From JBCCCJ01 sp039029315 (lineage in GTDB: Bacteria > Bacteroidota > Bacteroidia > J057), in assembly GCA_039029315.1 (NCBI GenBank), contig JBCCGK010000014.1, positions 62,001 through 126,000 of the forward strand: DNA of 64,000 bases, written 5' to 3'. Positions 29,535 through 38,479 of this stretch are shown in pieces. Both the position numbers and the translations under genes were made by a program. Numbering within the stretch: position 1 is the first letter of the stretch; each line of letters begins with the position of its first letter. The notes beneath the pieces were generated by a model that saw only the letters and a program-made list of their open reading frames with translations, was not told the DNA's origin and did no database searches.

Positions 29535-32420
29535 TCAAATCCGGGAGGACAAGCTACCATCATTAGGCTGAAGGATTCGATACACCCAAAATAGTAAGAC
29601 GCACCCAAGCAGGAGAAGCAAGCCCCATATCCACCAGTTGTGCGTTTCTTTGCTTAACGGCCCCGGATCTCCTATCAATACAAAATTAGCCCACATCTGC
29701 GGATGCAACAGTTGGGTGGGAGCTGAGTCCAGGAAGTCAATTTTGGCCTGCTGTAGGGCGACATCTTTGCGATGACCTGCTTTGAGATATCCGTAGAAGA
29801 GGGGCATCAGATCTTTGGCCACCAATCCATTCGCCTCCCAAAGACTCATAACGACACTTGGACAGCCAGCATATTGAAAGGAACGTGCAATGCTTCTGAT
29901 TCCTTCCCCCTTGGCTACTGGACCATAACCTGTGTGGCAGGCACTGAGAACAGCGAGTTCGGCTGCTAATGAAACAGTATAAAGTTCATAGGCAAATAAC
30001 GACTCTCCTTTGCGAGAAGAATCAGATTGAAACAACAAACTTGAAAGAAGGGGCTCCTGATCGTTCGGGAATCCGTGCATGGCCAAATGAAGAATTTTGG
30101 AGTGTATTCCCTTTTCCAGAAAATTTTGTTTTGTAGCCTGCTCGTTTACAAATATTTCCCCATCCATCATCTCTTGTAGTTGGTCAACCTCTGTCTGTGT
30201 ATACGGCAATATCAACTCATGAGAATAACGTGGCCCAAATCCTGCAAAAGAATAGGTTGGATGCTGAAATTCCTTCTCAAGAAAGAGGAGTGAAGCCGAA
30301 TTCGCATAGGAAATGGAATAGTCCTTGATCAAATATTTTGGCTCTTGCTGATTTTGTTCACGCAAAAGAATATCGAATGGCAGGTAGCCGAGTTGTCCGT
30401 CAGGAATAATGATGAGATGATCGATCGAAGACCCCAATTCCTCCAGTGTCGGCTGTATCAGGGCTTGATGCAATTCGAACAACTCCTCTCGAAGATTCCA
30501 TGTATAGCTAGAGTCAGCTTGATGTATTTGACTAAGAACTCTTTCTAGAATTCTGGCAGAAAAGGTTTCAGGACTGATCCGCCTAAAACTAACCGCCGAA
30601 TCACTGATGCCTATAGCAAAAGCGCCAGAACCTCCCCAAACATATTCAATGATGGCCGTTTTTGAATGGGCGAGTTGTTGTTGAATTTCTTGAATACTTG
30701 CAAAGCGGTTGGCATATCGTGTGTGGAAATAAATTGGATATTCCTCTTCCATGCCTGCCTTCATGTTTGCCAATTCTTCCTCTAGCTCGAACAATTCCTT
30801 TCGATACTGGACCAAAACTGAATCAGGAAAGGTCTTATGGATTTTTTCAGCAAAGATTTTGCCTCTCAGATTATTACATGTTCGCTGCATTTCTTGCTCT
30901 TTTGTCAAGATGGAATCTGGAATTCCAGCAACAGATTGAGCAGTTGCATCTTGTAACTTGGCTAGCAATAATGCGGATTTACTTTTTTCTGCGAATAAAA
31001 AAGCTTGCTCGACATAGGAGGCTTGTTCAGTTTTTTTGAATAACTGTAAAGCGACATAGGTTGCGCCTTCAAAGGCGGGATAGGTTTTTCCCAACATATA
31101 AATTTTGGACTTCTCATCTACCAGATTTTTTTTGTCTCTATCCAGCAGAGACAAGAGGAGTTGATATGTCCGTAAGTTGGCCTTCCAATCATCAAGACTC
31201 TGAGATTTCTGGGCAATCTTTATTTGGGTCTCAGCCTTCGCTTTTAAGAGGAGAGGCATCCAGTAAATTTCGATTTTTAAGTCTTCTATTGGAGGATTGT
31301 TGTGAGTAACTGTATCGGCAAAAGAATGGCAAACCTGAAACAGGGCTTGTTGATAGGTTTGCAAGGCCTCAGGAAATCGCCCTTGGTTGCGTAGAGATCT
31401 GGCCAGTTGGAACAGTATGATTCCCAAAAATGGATCTCTTTCATGACCGAAAAAGGAGTTCTCTAAGGCTTTATTCTCCTTGATGGCTTGCTTGAGGATG
31501 GGGTCCGCCTTGCCAAACGCTCTCTTGTCAATATAGGTTTGTCCGAGTACAAACAAGGTTCTGATTCTGATACTTTGATCATCAGGGGTTGAGACTGATT
31601 CATCGTATTCTTGCAATATTTTTTTGCTGAAAGGAATGGATCGATCAAAGTCTCTGATTTTTCGATAAAAATTTGCCCAATTGTAATACAAATATGCGAT
31701 TGTACTTCTATCGAGGGAAGGATTTTTCTTAATGAGCTGATCTCCTTTTTGATAATAGTCCAGGGCCAGGGAATCCTCATTAAAATCTGTATAAAGAATG
31801 GCAAGATCGCGATAGGCATCAATGGTGGAAGCGACAGCATTTATATCGTGATCGAGGCTATCATGAAGGATGTCGATCACCTGTGTATAATAGGATATTC
31901 CACGGTGGAAGTCCCCTTTATCAATCAGGGTAATTGCCAGATCATGAAGAAAGGAAGCATATAAAATAGGATCTATATTTGAGGAATCCTTCTGCTCAAA
32001 CCAGGCAAGGATTTTATTGAGGTAAACATCTCTTTGTTCTCGGTTGTATAGTTGGTGATAAATGTTTGATTGATGATTATAAATATGAAAGAAGATCTCA
32101 TCCTCGGGTGCTGCCAGGTTTTTGGCCTCTTCCAAAAAAGCTAAATTTGTCTTGGTCGCCAGATCGAACTCGCCTTGTTTGACCAAAAGCGCAACGATCA
32201 ACTTCTTGGAGGAAAGATAGCTGTAGGGAGGAACTTCCAGGCTGGAAAATAGCTGAACTGAACTATCCAGATAAACCAGGGCACTATCCAGATATCCTTG
32301 TTCATACACTTTTGAGCCAGTCAAAAACAAGGATTCTGCCAACAGGCTATCTGCTTGTTGAGAAAAAAGATGTGAGCAAAGAAGAGGGGAGACCAGAATG
32401 AGCCAGACTGAGTGTTTCAT
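29535..32420 (-). CDS. TPR-CHAT caspase-like protein (CHAT4)
   Basis: 961 residues, ATG at 32420 followed by a signal peptide (WLILVSPLLCSHLFSQ). TPR-like repeats run to about residue 420. The CHAT domain has an intact dyad: His782 in HLAMHGF and Cys828 in LSACHTG. A C-terminal TM segment (WIWGLLLLLGCVLLFWVY) follows. The gene is first in the minus-strand unit CHAT4 - sigma - anti-sigma - CHAT3 - CHAT2, and its promoter should lie in 32421-32612. The closely similar C-termini of CHAT2, 3 and 4 (GYGPxAKGEGIRS, FQYAGCPSVxMSLWEANG) point to local duplication. Confidence 0.9.
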   Translation of the reverse strand: MKHSVWLILVSPLLCSHLFSQQADSLLAESLFLTGSKVYEQGYLDSALVYLDSSVQLFSSLEVPPYSYLSSKKLIVALLVKQGEFDLATKTNLAFLEEAKNLAAPEDEIFFHIYNHQSNIYHQLYNREQRDVYLNKILAWFEQKDSSNIDPILYASFLHDLAITLIDKGDFHRGISYYTQVIDILHDSLDHDINAVASTIDAYRDLAILYTDFNEDSLALDYYQKGDQLIKKNPSLDRSTIAYLYYNWANFYRKIRDFDRSIPFSKKILQEYDESVSTPDDQSIRIRTLFVLGQTYIDKRAFGKADPILKQAIKENKALENSFFGHERDPFLGIILFQLARSLRNQGRFPEALQTYQQALFQVCHSFADTVTHNNPPIEDLKIEIYWMPLLLKAKAETQIKIAQKSQSLDDWKANLRTYQLLLSLLDRDKKNLVDEKSKIYMLGKTYPAFEGATYVALQLFKKTEQASYVEQAFLFAEKSKSALLLAKLQDATAQSVAGIPDSILTKEQEMQRTCNNLRGKIFAEKIHKTFPDSVLVQYRKELFELEEELANMKAGMEEEYPIYFHTRYANRFASIQEIQQQLAHSKTAIIEYVWGGSGAFAIGISDSAVSFRRISPETFSARILERVLSQIHQADSSYTWNLREELFELHQALIQPTLEELGSSIDHLIIIPDGQLGYLPFDILLREQNQQEPKYLIKDYSISYANSASLLFLEKEFQHPTYSFAGFGPRYSHELILPYTQTEVDQLQEMMDGEIFVNEQATKQNFLEKGIHSKILHLAMHGFPNDQEPLLSSLLFQSDSSRKGESLFAYELYTVSLAAELAVLSACHTGYGPVAKGEGIRSIARSFQYAGCPSVVMSLWEANGLVAKDLMPLFYGYLKAGHRKDVALQQAKIDFLDSAPTQLLHPQMWANFVLIGDPGPLSKETHNWWIWGLLLLLGCVLLFWVYRILQPNDGSLSSRI

Positions 32421-32612
32421 TGGGTATCAAAAAAAGGGTAGCTAGGATCATTGAATAAAGGAGAAAAAATAATTTGATTCAAAAAATAATTCAACTTGTG
32501 CAAGGGCAAACGGATTTCCAAGAGGAAAACAGAATCTTCCTGCTATGGGAACGCTACCTCAAAACATAATTGCATCCAGCCGACAATTGGATTGTAAACA
32601 GAACAGTCTCTC

Positions 32613-33536
32613 TTATACCGGAGGCTCATCCAGGGCCTCAATGACAAAAAAACCATCTTCTCCCTGATTTTGATACAGGGGCATCAACATTTGCCCATTA
32701 CAGGGAGAGAGAATCTCTCCGTCCTTATCTTCTGCAAGATATTCTCCTTGTTTGACCGATTGGAAATTGACATACCCTCGATTCATCCGGAATTGATCAG
32801 TAGCTGAAATAGGATGGCGATAACAGACCGAGAGATAGTTGTCTAGTTCCTTGGTTGCTTCCGACAAGCGTGCAGCATACTGCCCAAAATCCGGAATATC
32901 CCGAGGGTGGATACAGCCAATTTCTGCCAGGAGAATCCAAATGGCCGCTTCGTGATTATCTATGGAGGAAGCGTCATCATGTTGTCCTGCTTCAAATGCC
33001 AATCCTGTCAAGCCTCGGGTGTCAAAGAATTTATTCGTGGTCAATGCCAGTTCATCCACCAGATTGAAAATAATTGGTGCTTTGAGGACTTCTGCTAACT
33101 GACGAATTGCTGAATCATCTGTCACGATTGAAAACAAGCCTCCCGGCGCGGAAGTAGTGTGAAGATCGACATAAATTTTAGGTTCGTAAGGCGTCTCAGC
33201 AGATGCCTGAATGAAACGCATGAGCTCAAGCAACTCCTTTTCTTCAGAATTTCTGTCAGCAGGGGCAAGCGACTTTATGCGAACAATCTCCTCTTCGGAC
33301 CAGAGTCGATTGAGGTCTCGATCGATGTATCTCTGCTGCTTCTTCAAGGCAATTACATTGCCCGAAAGCGCCATGAGCTTTCCTGCAAAGGGTGGATTTA
33401 ATGTTTCTAATCTATCAATAACTCTTTGGAGAGCCAGGACACCAGCGGGTTCATTTCCATGAATCCCACCGATACAAAACAGCAAGGGGCCTTGTTCTCC
33501 TTTTCCAAATGATCCAATCACTCTACGTACGTCCAT
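32613..33536 (-). CDS. Succinylglutamate desuccinylase/aspartoacylase-family zinc hydrolase
   Basis: 307 residues from the ATG at 33536. Upstream in-frame sequence to 33776 would run into sdhB and shows no domain. The protein has the family's M14-like zinc site: HGNE (His and Glu ligands) near residue 25, the DRDLNR motif, and DLHTT with the third His ligand. A C-terminal beta-domain follows (SPCNGQMLMP). The family removes acyl groups from N-acyl amino acids or related small molecules in the cytoplasm; the exact substrate cannot be assigned. It follows the sdh operon on the same strand, but a strong terminator separates them. Confidence 0.85.
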   Translation of the reverse strand: MDVRRVIGSFGKGEQGPLLFCIGGIHGNEPAGVLALQRVIDRLETLNPPFAGKLMALSGNVIALKKQQRYIDRDLNRLWSEEEIVRIKSLAPADRNSEEKELLELMRFIQASAETPYEPKIYVDLHTTSAPGGLFSIVTDDSAIRQLAEVLKAPIIFNLVDELALTTNKFFDTRGLTGLAFEAGQHDDASSIDNHEAAIWILLAEIGCIHPRDIPDFGQYAARLSEATKELDNYLSVCYRHPISATDQFRMNRGYVNFQSVKQGEYLAEDKDGEILSPCNGQMLMPLYQNQGEDGFFVIEALDEPPV

Positions 33537-33600
33537 ATTCACAATTTCTAGGCAACAAATAGCGGCAAATATAGGAGAATTCAGGTGAATTTGGGCATGA

Positions 33601-33634
33601 AAAAGCTCCTTTCCTTCTAGAAAGAAAAGGAGCG
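33601..33634 (-). terminator. Rho-independent terminator after sdhB
   Basis: On the minus strand an 8-bp stem (GCTCCTTT/AAAGGAGC, arms 33627-33634 and 33606-33613) is followed directly by five T residues (33605-33601). It lies 25 bases after the sdhB stop codon and closes the sdhC-A-B transcript. Confidence 0.8.
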
Positions 33635-33658
33635 GAATATGATCCTGTTTCTGAATCT

Positions 33659-34429
33659 TTACAGATCTGTTTTGGAGACAACTGTAGAGCGGAGGTAGTC
33701 CGCATTCAGTTTGGCAATATTGGTAATCGAAATCCCTTTTGGACATTCCACTTCGCAAGCACCTGTATTGGTACAATTGCCAAATCCAGCTTCATCCATC
33801 GTATTGACCATGGCTTGCACCCGTCTCATCCGTTCGGGTTGACCTTGCGGGAGGGTCGCCAGATGGGAGACCTTGGCTGAGGTAAACAGCATGGCAGATG
33901 CGTTTTTGCAGGTGGCAACACAGGCACCGCAGCCGATACACTCTGCTGCATTCATGGCTTCATCAGCTACGGGAGTGCTGACAGGGATTTCATTGGCATC
34001 TGGTGCCGAGCCCGTATTGACAGAGACAAAGCCTCCAGCCTGGATGATGGTATCGAAGGCACGCCTGTCTACCATGAGGTCCTTGATAACGGGAAATGCT
34101 GATGCCCGCCAAGGCTCAATAAAGATGGTATCTCCATTTTTGAAGCTCCTCATATGTAGCTGGCAGGTAGTCGTCATTTTATGAGGGCCATGTGCCTGCC
34201 CATTGATGACGACCCCACAAGCACCACAGATTCCTTCCCGACAATCATGATCGAACGCAATTGGCTCTTCCCCTTTGTTGATCAATTGCTCATTGAGCAT
34301 GTCCAACATTTCCAGGAAAGACATATCTGGACTTACGGCATCCAGCTGATAGTCGACAATCTTGCCAGTTGCTTGTGGCCCAGCTTGCCGCCAAATCTTC
34401 AAAGTCAGTTTCATTGTTGTATCAGCCAT
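33659..34429 (-). CDS. sdhB: Succinate dehydrogenase/fumarate reductase iron-sulfur subunit
   Basis: 256 residues, ATG start. It passes electrons from the flavoprotein to the membrane cytochrome. The N-terminal ferredoxin-like domain has the 2Fe-2S cysteines in CREGICGACG. The C-terminal domain has CIGCGACVATC and CTNTGACEVECPKGI for the 4Fe-4S and 3Fe-4S clusters. Length and motif order are normal for the family. It is third in sdhC-sdhA-sdhB, 23 bases after sdhA. Confidence 0.96.
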   Translation of the reverse strand: MADTTMKLTLKIWRQAGPQATGKIVDYQLDAVSPDMSFLEMLDMLNEQLINKGEEPIAFDHDCREGICGACGVVINGQAHGPHKMTTTCQLHMRSFKNGDTIFIEPWRASAFPVIKDLMVDRRAFDTIIQAGGFVSVNTGSAPDANEIPVSTPVADEAMNAAECIGCGACVATCKNASAMLFTSAKVSHLATLPQGQPERMRRVQAMVNTMDEAGFGNCTNTGACEVECPKGISITNIAKLNADYLRSTVVSKTDL

Positions 34430-34452
34430 AATTCAATCTTTGGAGGCATTGA

Positions 34453-36378
34453 TTATTTATAAGACCGGGTTTTTAATTCGACAAATTCAAAGGTTAATTC
34501 TTCCTTGTGCATCTCTTCCTGTTGGTTTTTTCCCTTGTATTCCCAGGCAGCCACATAAGCATAATCCTTATCATTTCTTAAGGCTTCTCCTTCTGGTGTT
34601 TGGAATTCCTCTCTCAAATGACAACCGGCAGATTCTCCTCTTTGTTTGCCATCATCCATCATCAATTCCCCTAATTCAAGGAAATCTGCCAATCTCCATG
34701 CTTTTTGCAGTTCAGGATTGTATTCATTGTCAGAGCCAGGAACCCGGACATTCGTCCAGAAATCATCTCGCAATTCTTGAATCAATTGTTTCCCTTTACT
34801 GAGTCCCTCTGCTGTACGGGTGATTCCGCAATAATCCCACATGATTTTCCCAAGTCGTTGATGATAGTGGTCGACAGAATGCGGATTTGGGCCTTTGATA
34901 TTGAGTAAGGTCTTCACTTCTTCATCGACCTTGTCTTCTGCTTCATTAAAGGCAGGATGTTCAGTACTTGGGTGATCTCCCAGAGATTGCGTGGCCAAAT
35001 AGTTGCCGATAGTGAATGGGATGACAAAATACCCATCTGCCAAGCCTTGCATCAATGCACTGGCTCCCAGTCGATTCGCTCCATGATCCGAAAAGTTTGC
35101 CTCCCCGAGAGAATACAGTCCTGGAATATTGGTCATCAGATTGTAATCTACCCACAATCCCCCCATGGTATAATGCACAGCAGGGTAAATCCGCATCGGA
35201 GTTTCGTATGGATTATCGTCGGTGATTCGTTGGTACATATCAAAGAGATTGCCATATCTCGCAGCTACAGCCTCTTTTCCCAAACGCTTAATGGCATCCC
35301 GGAAATCGAGGTAGACAGCGTTTCTGCCATTGGGAAGAACGGATCTGCCTTCATCACAGACGATCTTTGCGTTTCTGGAGGCGACATCCCTGGGGACAAG
35401 ATTCCCAAATGAGGGATATTTTCTTTCCAGATAATAATCGCGTTCATCCTCTGGAATGTCCTGGGGAGCTCGAAAATCTCCTTTTTTCTTTGGAACCCAC
35501 ACCCGGCCGTCATTTCGGAGACTCTCGCTCATCAGGGTCAACTTGGATTGGTAGTGCCCACTGACAGGAATACAAGTTGGGTGAATCTGAACGTAACAGG
35601 GATTGGCAAACAAGGCCCCCCTTCTGTGTGCACGCCATGCAGCCGAGGTATTGGAATTCATAGCATTGGTAGATAGGAAATAGACATTTCCATATCCACC
35701 TGAAGCCAGAACCACAGCATCCGCGGCATGTCTTTCCAGTTTTCCTGTCAGGAGATTCTTGCAGATTACTCCTTTGGCATGTCCCTCAATCAGAACGATG
35801 TCCAGCACTTCTCTTCTGGTCAGAGATTCTACTTTTCCAAGACCTATCTGTCGACTCAAAGCACTGTAGGCCCCCAATAACAACTGCTGACCTGTCTGTC
35901 CCCGAGCGTAGAATGTACGCGACACTTGCGCGCCTCCAAACGATCTGTTGGCCAGATAACCGCCATATTCTCTTGCAAAAGGAACCCCTTGCGCAACTGC
36001 CTGATCAATGATGTTGACACTTACCTGAGCAAGGCGATATACATTGGACTCTCGTGATCGGTAATCTCCTCCCTTGATCGTATCGTAAAAAAGACGATAT
36101 ACACTGTCTCCATCGTTTTGATAGTTTTTGGCAGCATTGATCCCGCCTTGAGCAGCAATACTATGTGCTCTCCTTGGGCTATCCTGAAAGCAAAAGGTCG
36201 TCACCTGATATCCAAGCTCAGCAAGGGAAGCAGCAGCAGATGCGCCCGCAAGTCCTGTTCCTACAACAATTACTTTGAATTTTCGCTTGTTGGCCGGATT
36301 GACCAGTTTGATATCGAACTTATGTTGGTCCCATTGTTGAGCCAAAGGGCCTTTGGGAGTTTTTGGGTCTAGATTCAT
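34453..36378 (-). CDS. sdhA: Succinate dehydrogenase/fumarate reductase flavoprotein subunit
   Basis: 641 residues, ATG start. It oxidises succinate to fumarate in the citric acid cycle (or the reverse) at the cytoplasmic face of the membrane. The N-terminal FAD site is VVGTGLAGASAAASLAELGY. The covalent-FAD region HSIAAQGGINAAK is near residue 92. Active-site sequences include HPTCIP and the arginine segment PRDVASR. The C-terminal FAD-binding motif GEANFSDHGANRLGASAL is present. The length is typical of the Bacteroidota/epsilon-type enzyme. It lies 50 bases after sdhC. Confidence 0.97.
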   Translation of the reverse strand: MNLDPKTPKGPLAQQWDQHKFDIKLVNPANKRKFKVIVVGTGLAGASAAASLAELGYQVTTFCFQDSPRRAHSIAAQGGINAAKNYQNDGDSVYRLFYDTIKGGDYRSRESNVYRLAQVSVNIIDQAVAQGVPFAREYGGYLANRSFGGAQVSRTFYARGQTGQQLLLGAYSALSRQIGLGKVESLTRREVLDIVLIEGHAKGVICKNLLTGKLERHAADAVVLASGGYGNVYFLSTNAMNSNTSAAWRAHRRGALFANPCYVQIHPTCIPVSGHYQSKLTLMSESLRNDGRVWVPKKKGDFRAPQDIPEDERDYYLERKYPSFGNLVPRDVASRNAKIVCDEGRSVLPNGRNAVYLDFRDAIKRLGKEAVAARYGNLFDMYQRITDDNPYETPMRIYPAVHYTMGGLWVDYNLMTNIPGLYSLGEANFSDHGANRLGASALMQGLADGYFVIPFTIGNYLATQSLGDHPSTEHPAFNEAEDKVDEEVKTLLNIKGPNPHSVDHYHQRLGKIMWDYCGITRTAEGLSKGKQLIQELRDDFWTNVRVPGSDNEYNPELQKAWRLADFLELGELMMDDGKQRGESAGCHLREEFQTPEGEALRNDKDYAYVAAWEYKGKNQQEEMHKEELTFEFVELKTRSYK

Positions 36379-36428
36379 ATCAACAGTGAATTAGCATCAA
36401 GAGAAGAATGAAGAAAAGCTGAAAAGGA

Positions 36429-37241
36429 TTAGTTCACAAAAAAGTAATAGATCGGCATAAGCCCGAAAATCAAGGGAACAACCACAGCAAATGCTGTCCC
36501 GATCTTGCTGACGAGTGGGGTATATTTCGGATGAACCAATCCAAGCGTCCGGAAGCCACTTTGAAAACCGTGATTCAAATGAAAAGCGATAAGAACCATG
36601 GAAATCACATAGAACAACACGATATACCACTGACTGAAAGAGGCTTTGACCACCTCTGTCATGGATATCGCCTGTACCTTTGTTTGGGTTTGTAAGCTTG
36701 GATCCAATTTGGACAATTCCTCAAAATCCACATAATGATTGGGCTCAAAAGATACACCACCCACAGTGATTCCTTCCTTGACTTTCCATGATTCTTCATA
36801 TGCCTGTACCAGACTGACCTCATGGGTAGAATCCCCAAACTTGTATTTGCCCCAGAACATCGTAAGGTGTACAACCAAAAATAGCAGGACGATAGATCCG
36901 GTTAATCCCATATTTCGAGAAAACCAGCTACTATTGGAGGAGTTTCTTTGCTTGAAAGCATATCCCTGTGGGCGCGCTTTTTGGTTTTGGGAGGTAAGAA
37001 CAGCTGCATAAATAATGTGAACAATGAATCCTGCAAACAACACCCATTCCATAATCCGAATGATGGTATTGGTCGTCATAAACCGAGTATACTGATTGAA
37101 GGCGGTACCCCCATCAGATTTGAACAGGAGAACATTTCCACTTAAGTGAACCAGGAGAAAGGACACCAAAAAAAGGCCGGTAAGCCCCATGATGAGTTTT
37201 CTGCCGATGGTGGAGGTAAATATTGATGGGAGGGAACTCAT
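36429..37241 (-). CDS. sdhC: Succinate dehydrogenase cytochrome b subunit
   Basis: 270 residues, ATG at 37241. Five hydrophobic segments are visible (for example LTGLFLVSFLLVHLSGNVLL and SIVLLFLVVHLTMF). His residues within or beside these helices are the expected haem ligands of the single-subunit di-haem cytochrome b558 type. It anchors SdhAB and reduces menaquinone. It is first in the operon. A 36-base dyad at 37369-37404 and a mobile-element copy lie upstream. Confidence 0.93.
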   Translation of the reverse strand: MSSLPSIFTSTIGRKLIMGLTGLFLVSFLLVHLSGNVLLFKSDGGTAFNQYTRFMTTNTIIRIMEWVLFAGFIVHIIYAAVLTSQNQKARPQGYAFKQRNSSNSSWFSRNMGLTGSIVLLFLVVHLTMFWGKYKFGDSTHEVSLVQAYEESWKVKEGITVGGVSFEPNHYVDFEELSKLDPSLQTQTKVQAISMTEVVKASFSQWYIVLFYVISMVLIAFHLNHGFQSGFRTLGLVHPKYTPLVSKIGTAFAVVVPLIFGLMPIYYFFVN

Positions 37242-37498
37242 GTTGTTTTATTTTGGGTAAGAACCTGCCAAAATTACCTTCGCATTCCTCAATAGTCAAG
37301 TTCGGATTTCATCAAGATAGATTTTAGACTGATTCTAAATTATAACTGCTATAGATTTCCATTTGTTTCTGCTTCTACAAGCAACCCATTTTCTGTAGAA
37401 GCAGCAATAATTATGAAAGCCAGATGCCATTGTTAAATGAATGCTATTCCTTTGCAATTCAGCTTGATTTATGGTTGCTTTGCATAAAAATTGAATTA
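37242..37498. promoter_or_regulatory. sdhC/YceI divergent region with an 11-bp dyad
   Basis: This noncoding stretch is AT-rich and should hold the sdh promoter. It contains a perfect 11-bp inverted repeat, CTGCTTCTACA (37369-37379) and TGTAGAAGCAG (37394-37404), around a 14-base loop, 128 bases upstream of sdhC. There is no T-tract, so an operator or RNA structure is as likely as a terminator. No small gene was seen. Confidence 0.45.
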
Positions 37499-37659
37499 GA
37501 GACTGTTTAGGAATCTATGCTGAGAATTTTTATGGTGTATTTTTTTCTCAGGCAAGGCTCTTTTTTGTTCTCATAGTGGTGCTATAAGAACAAAAAAAGC
37601 CGCAGAATGAGGAAAAAAGACGCATACAAAAAATAAGTGACAGATGTTCAAACAATCTC
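37499..37659 (+). mobile_element. 161-bp palindromic MITE-like element, copy 1
   Basis: The ends are GAGACTGTTT (37499-37508) and AAACAATCTC (37650-37659). The element is flanked on both sides by TTA, the reading expected of a 3-bp target duplication. The interior is a long imperfect palindrome with a central hairpin (GTTCTCATAG at 37567-37576, CTATAAGAAC at 37582-37591). It is near-identical to copy 3 and to the reverse complement of copy 2. It encodes nothing. It ends 41 bases before the YceI start, so it may supply or disrupt that promoter. Confidence 0.85.
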
Positions 37660-37700
37660 TTAGGTTTTCTTCATATCAACAGCAATAAGACAATCATCTC

Positions 37701-38462
37701 ATGATCCACTCTGGAATAAAATGTTGTGCCATTTTGATTGGGACCTTGTTCTTGGCCTCTGCTTGTAAGCAGGCTTCAACTGACACAACGGAAGCAAAAG
37801 AAAAGGTGATCCAGGAAGTTTCCCAAGCTGCCCAAAATCCATCTACAATAAATGTTGATGAGCTTTGGGAAGCTGAAATCCCATCAGCTGAAATCACTGA
37901 ACCCAAAAACGTAAAAGGATCTGATGCCGCAAAAATGAATTACATTTTGGAAGCAGAAGCCACTAGCCTCAAATGGCATGGCTCCAAAGTGGCTAGTGGG
38001 CATCATGGAACAATTGATATTCCTGAAGGAGTCCTCAGAACTGTCAATGGGAAGCTCGTTGACGGAGCTATAACCGTGGACATGAAGTCAATCAAGAATG
38101 TTGACCTGGAAGAACCCAAAAAGCGCATCAAACTGGAATCTCACCTCAAGTCTGATGATTTTTTTGGGGCGGAAAAATTCCCAATAGCTGAGTTCGTGAT
38201 TGTTGAGGTAAAGAACGGAAGTGGCGAGGAAGCTGAAATTTCCGGGAACCTCACTCTAAAGGGAATCACTCACCTGATTACTTTTCCAGCAACAGTTACC
38301 ATTACAGAAGATCATCTTGCTGCCTCCGCTTTATTCTCGATTGACAGAAGCAAGTGGGACGTTAAGTATGGATCAGGATCTTTCTTTGATGACTTAGGAG
38401 ACAAACTCATCAAAGATAACATTGATCTATCCCTGAATCTTGTGGCAAGAATTGAGGCTTGA
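37701..38462 (+). CDS. YceI-family lipoprotein
   Basis: 253 residues, ATG start. The lipobox LASAC puts the lipidated Cys at residue 22, so this is an envelope lipoprotein. After a linker of about 50 residues comes a YceI domain (SLKWHGSKVASGHHGTIDI, LESHLKSDDFFGAEKFPIAE, GNLTLKGITHLITFPA), a lipocalin-like barrel that binds isoprenoid-type lipids in the family. It has the family's SDDFF and NLTxKG motifs. It is convergent with the LytTR gene, 17 bases away. Confidence 0.88.
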   Translation: MIHSGIKCCAILIGTLFLASACKQASTDTTEAKEKVIQEVSQAAQNPSTINVDELWEAEIPSAEITEPKNVKGSDAAKMNYILEAEATSLKWHGSKVASGHHGTIDIPEGVLRTVNGKLVDGAITVDMKSIKNVDLEEPKKRIKLESHLKSDDFFGAEKFPIAEFVIVEVKNGSGEEAEISGNLTLKGITHLITFPATVTITEDHLAASALFSIDRSKWDVKYGSGSFFDDLGDKLIKDNIDLSLNLVARIEA

Positions 38463-38479
38463 ACAAGCTGTTGATTTTG

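Noticed and set aside
29452..29608. N-terminal extension of the ECF sigma factor to 29608
   Set aside because: It would overlap the CHAT4 coding end and adds Cys/Pro-rich sequence unlike sigma factors; the ATG at 29452 starts the conserved part.
22093..32420. Type III-E CRISPR Craspase (TPR-CHAT)
   Set aside because: No Cas7-11, no CRISPR repeats, and these CHAT proteins carry signal peptides and membrane anchors.
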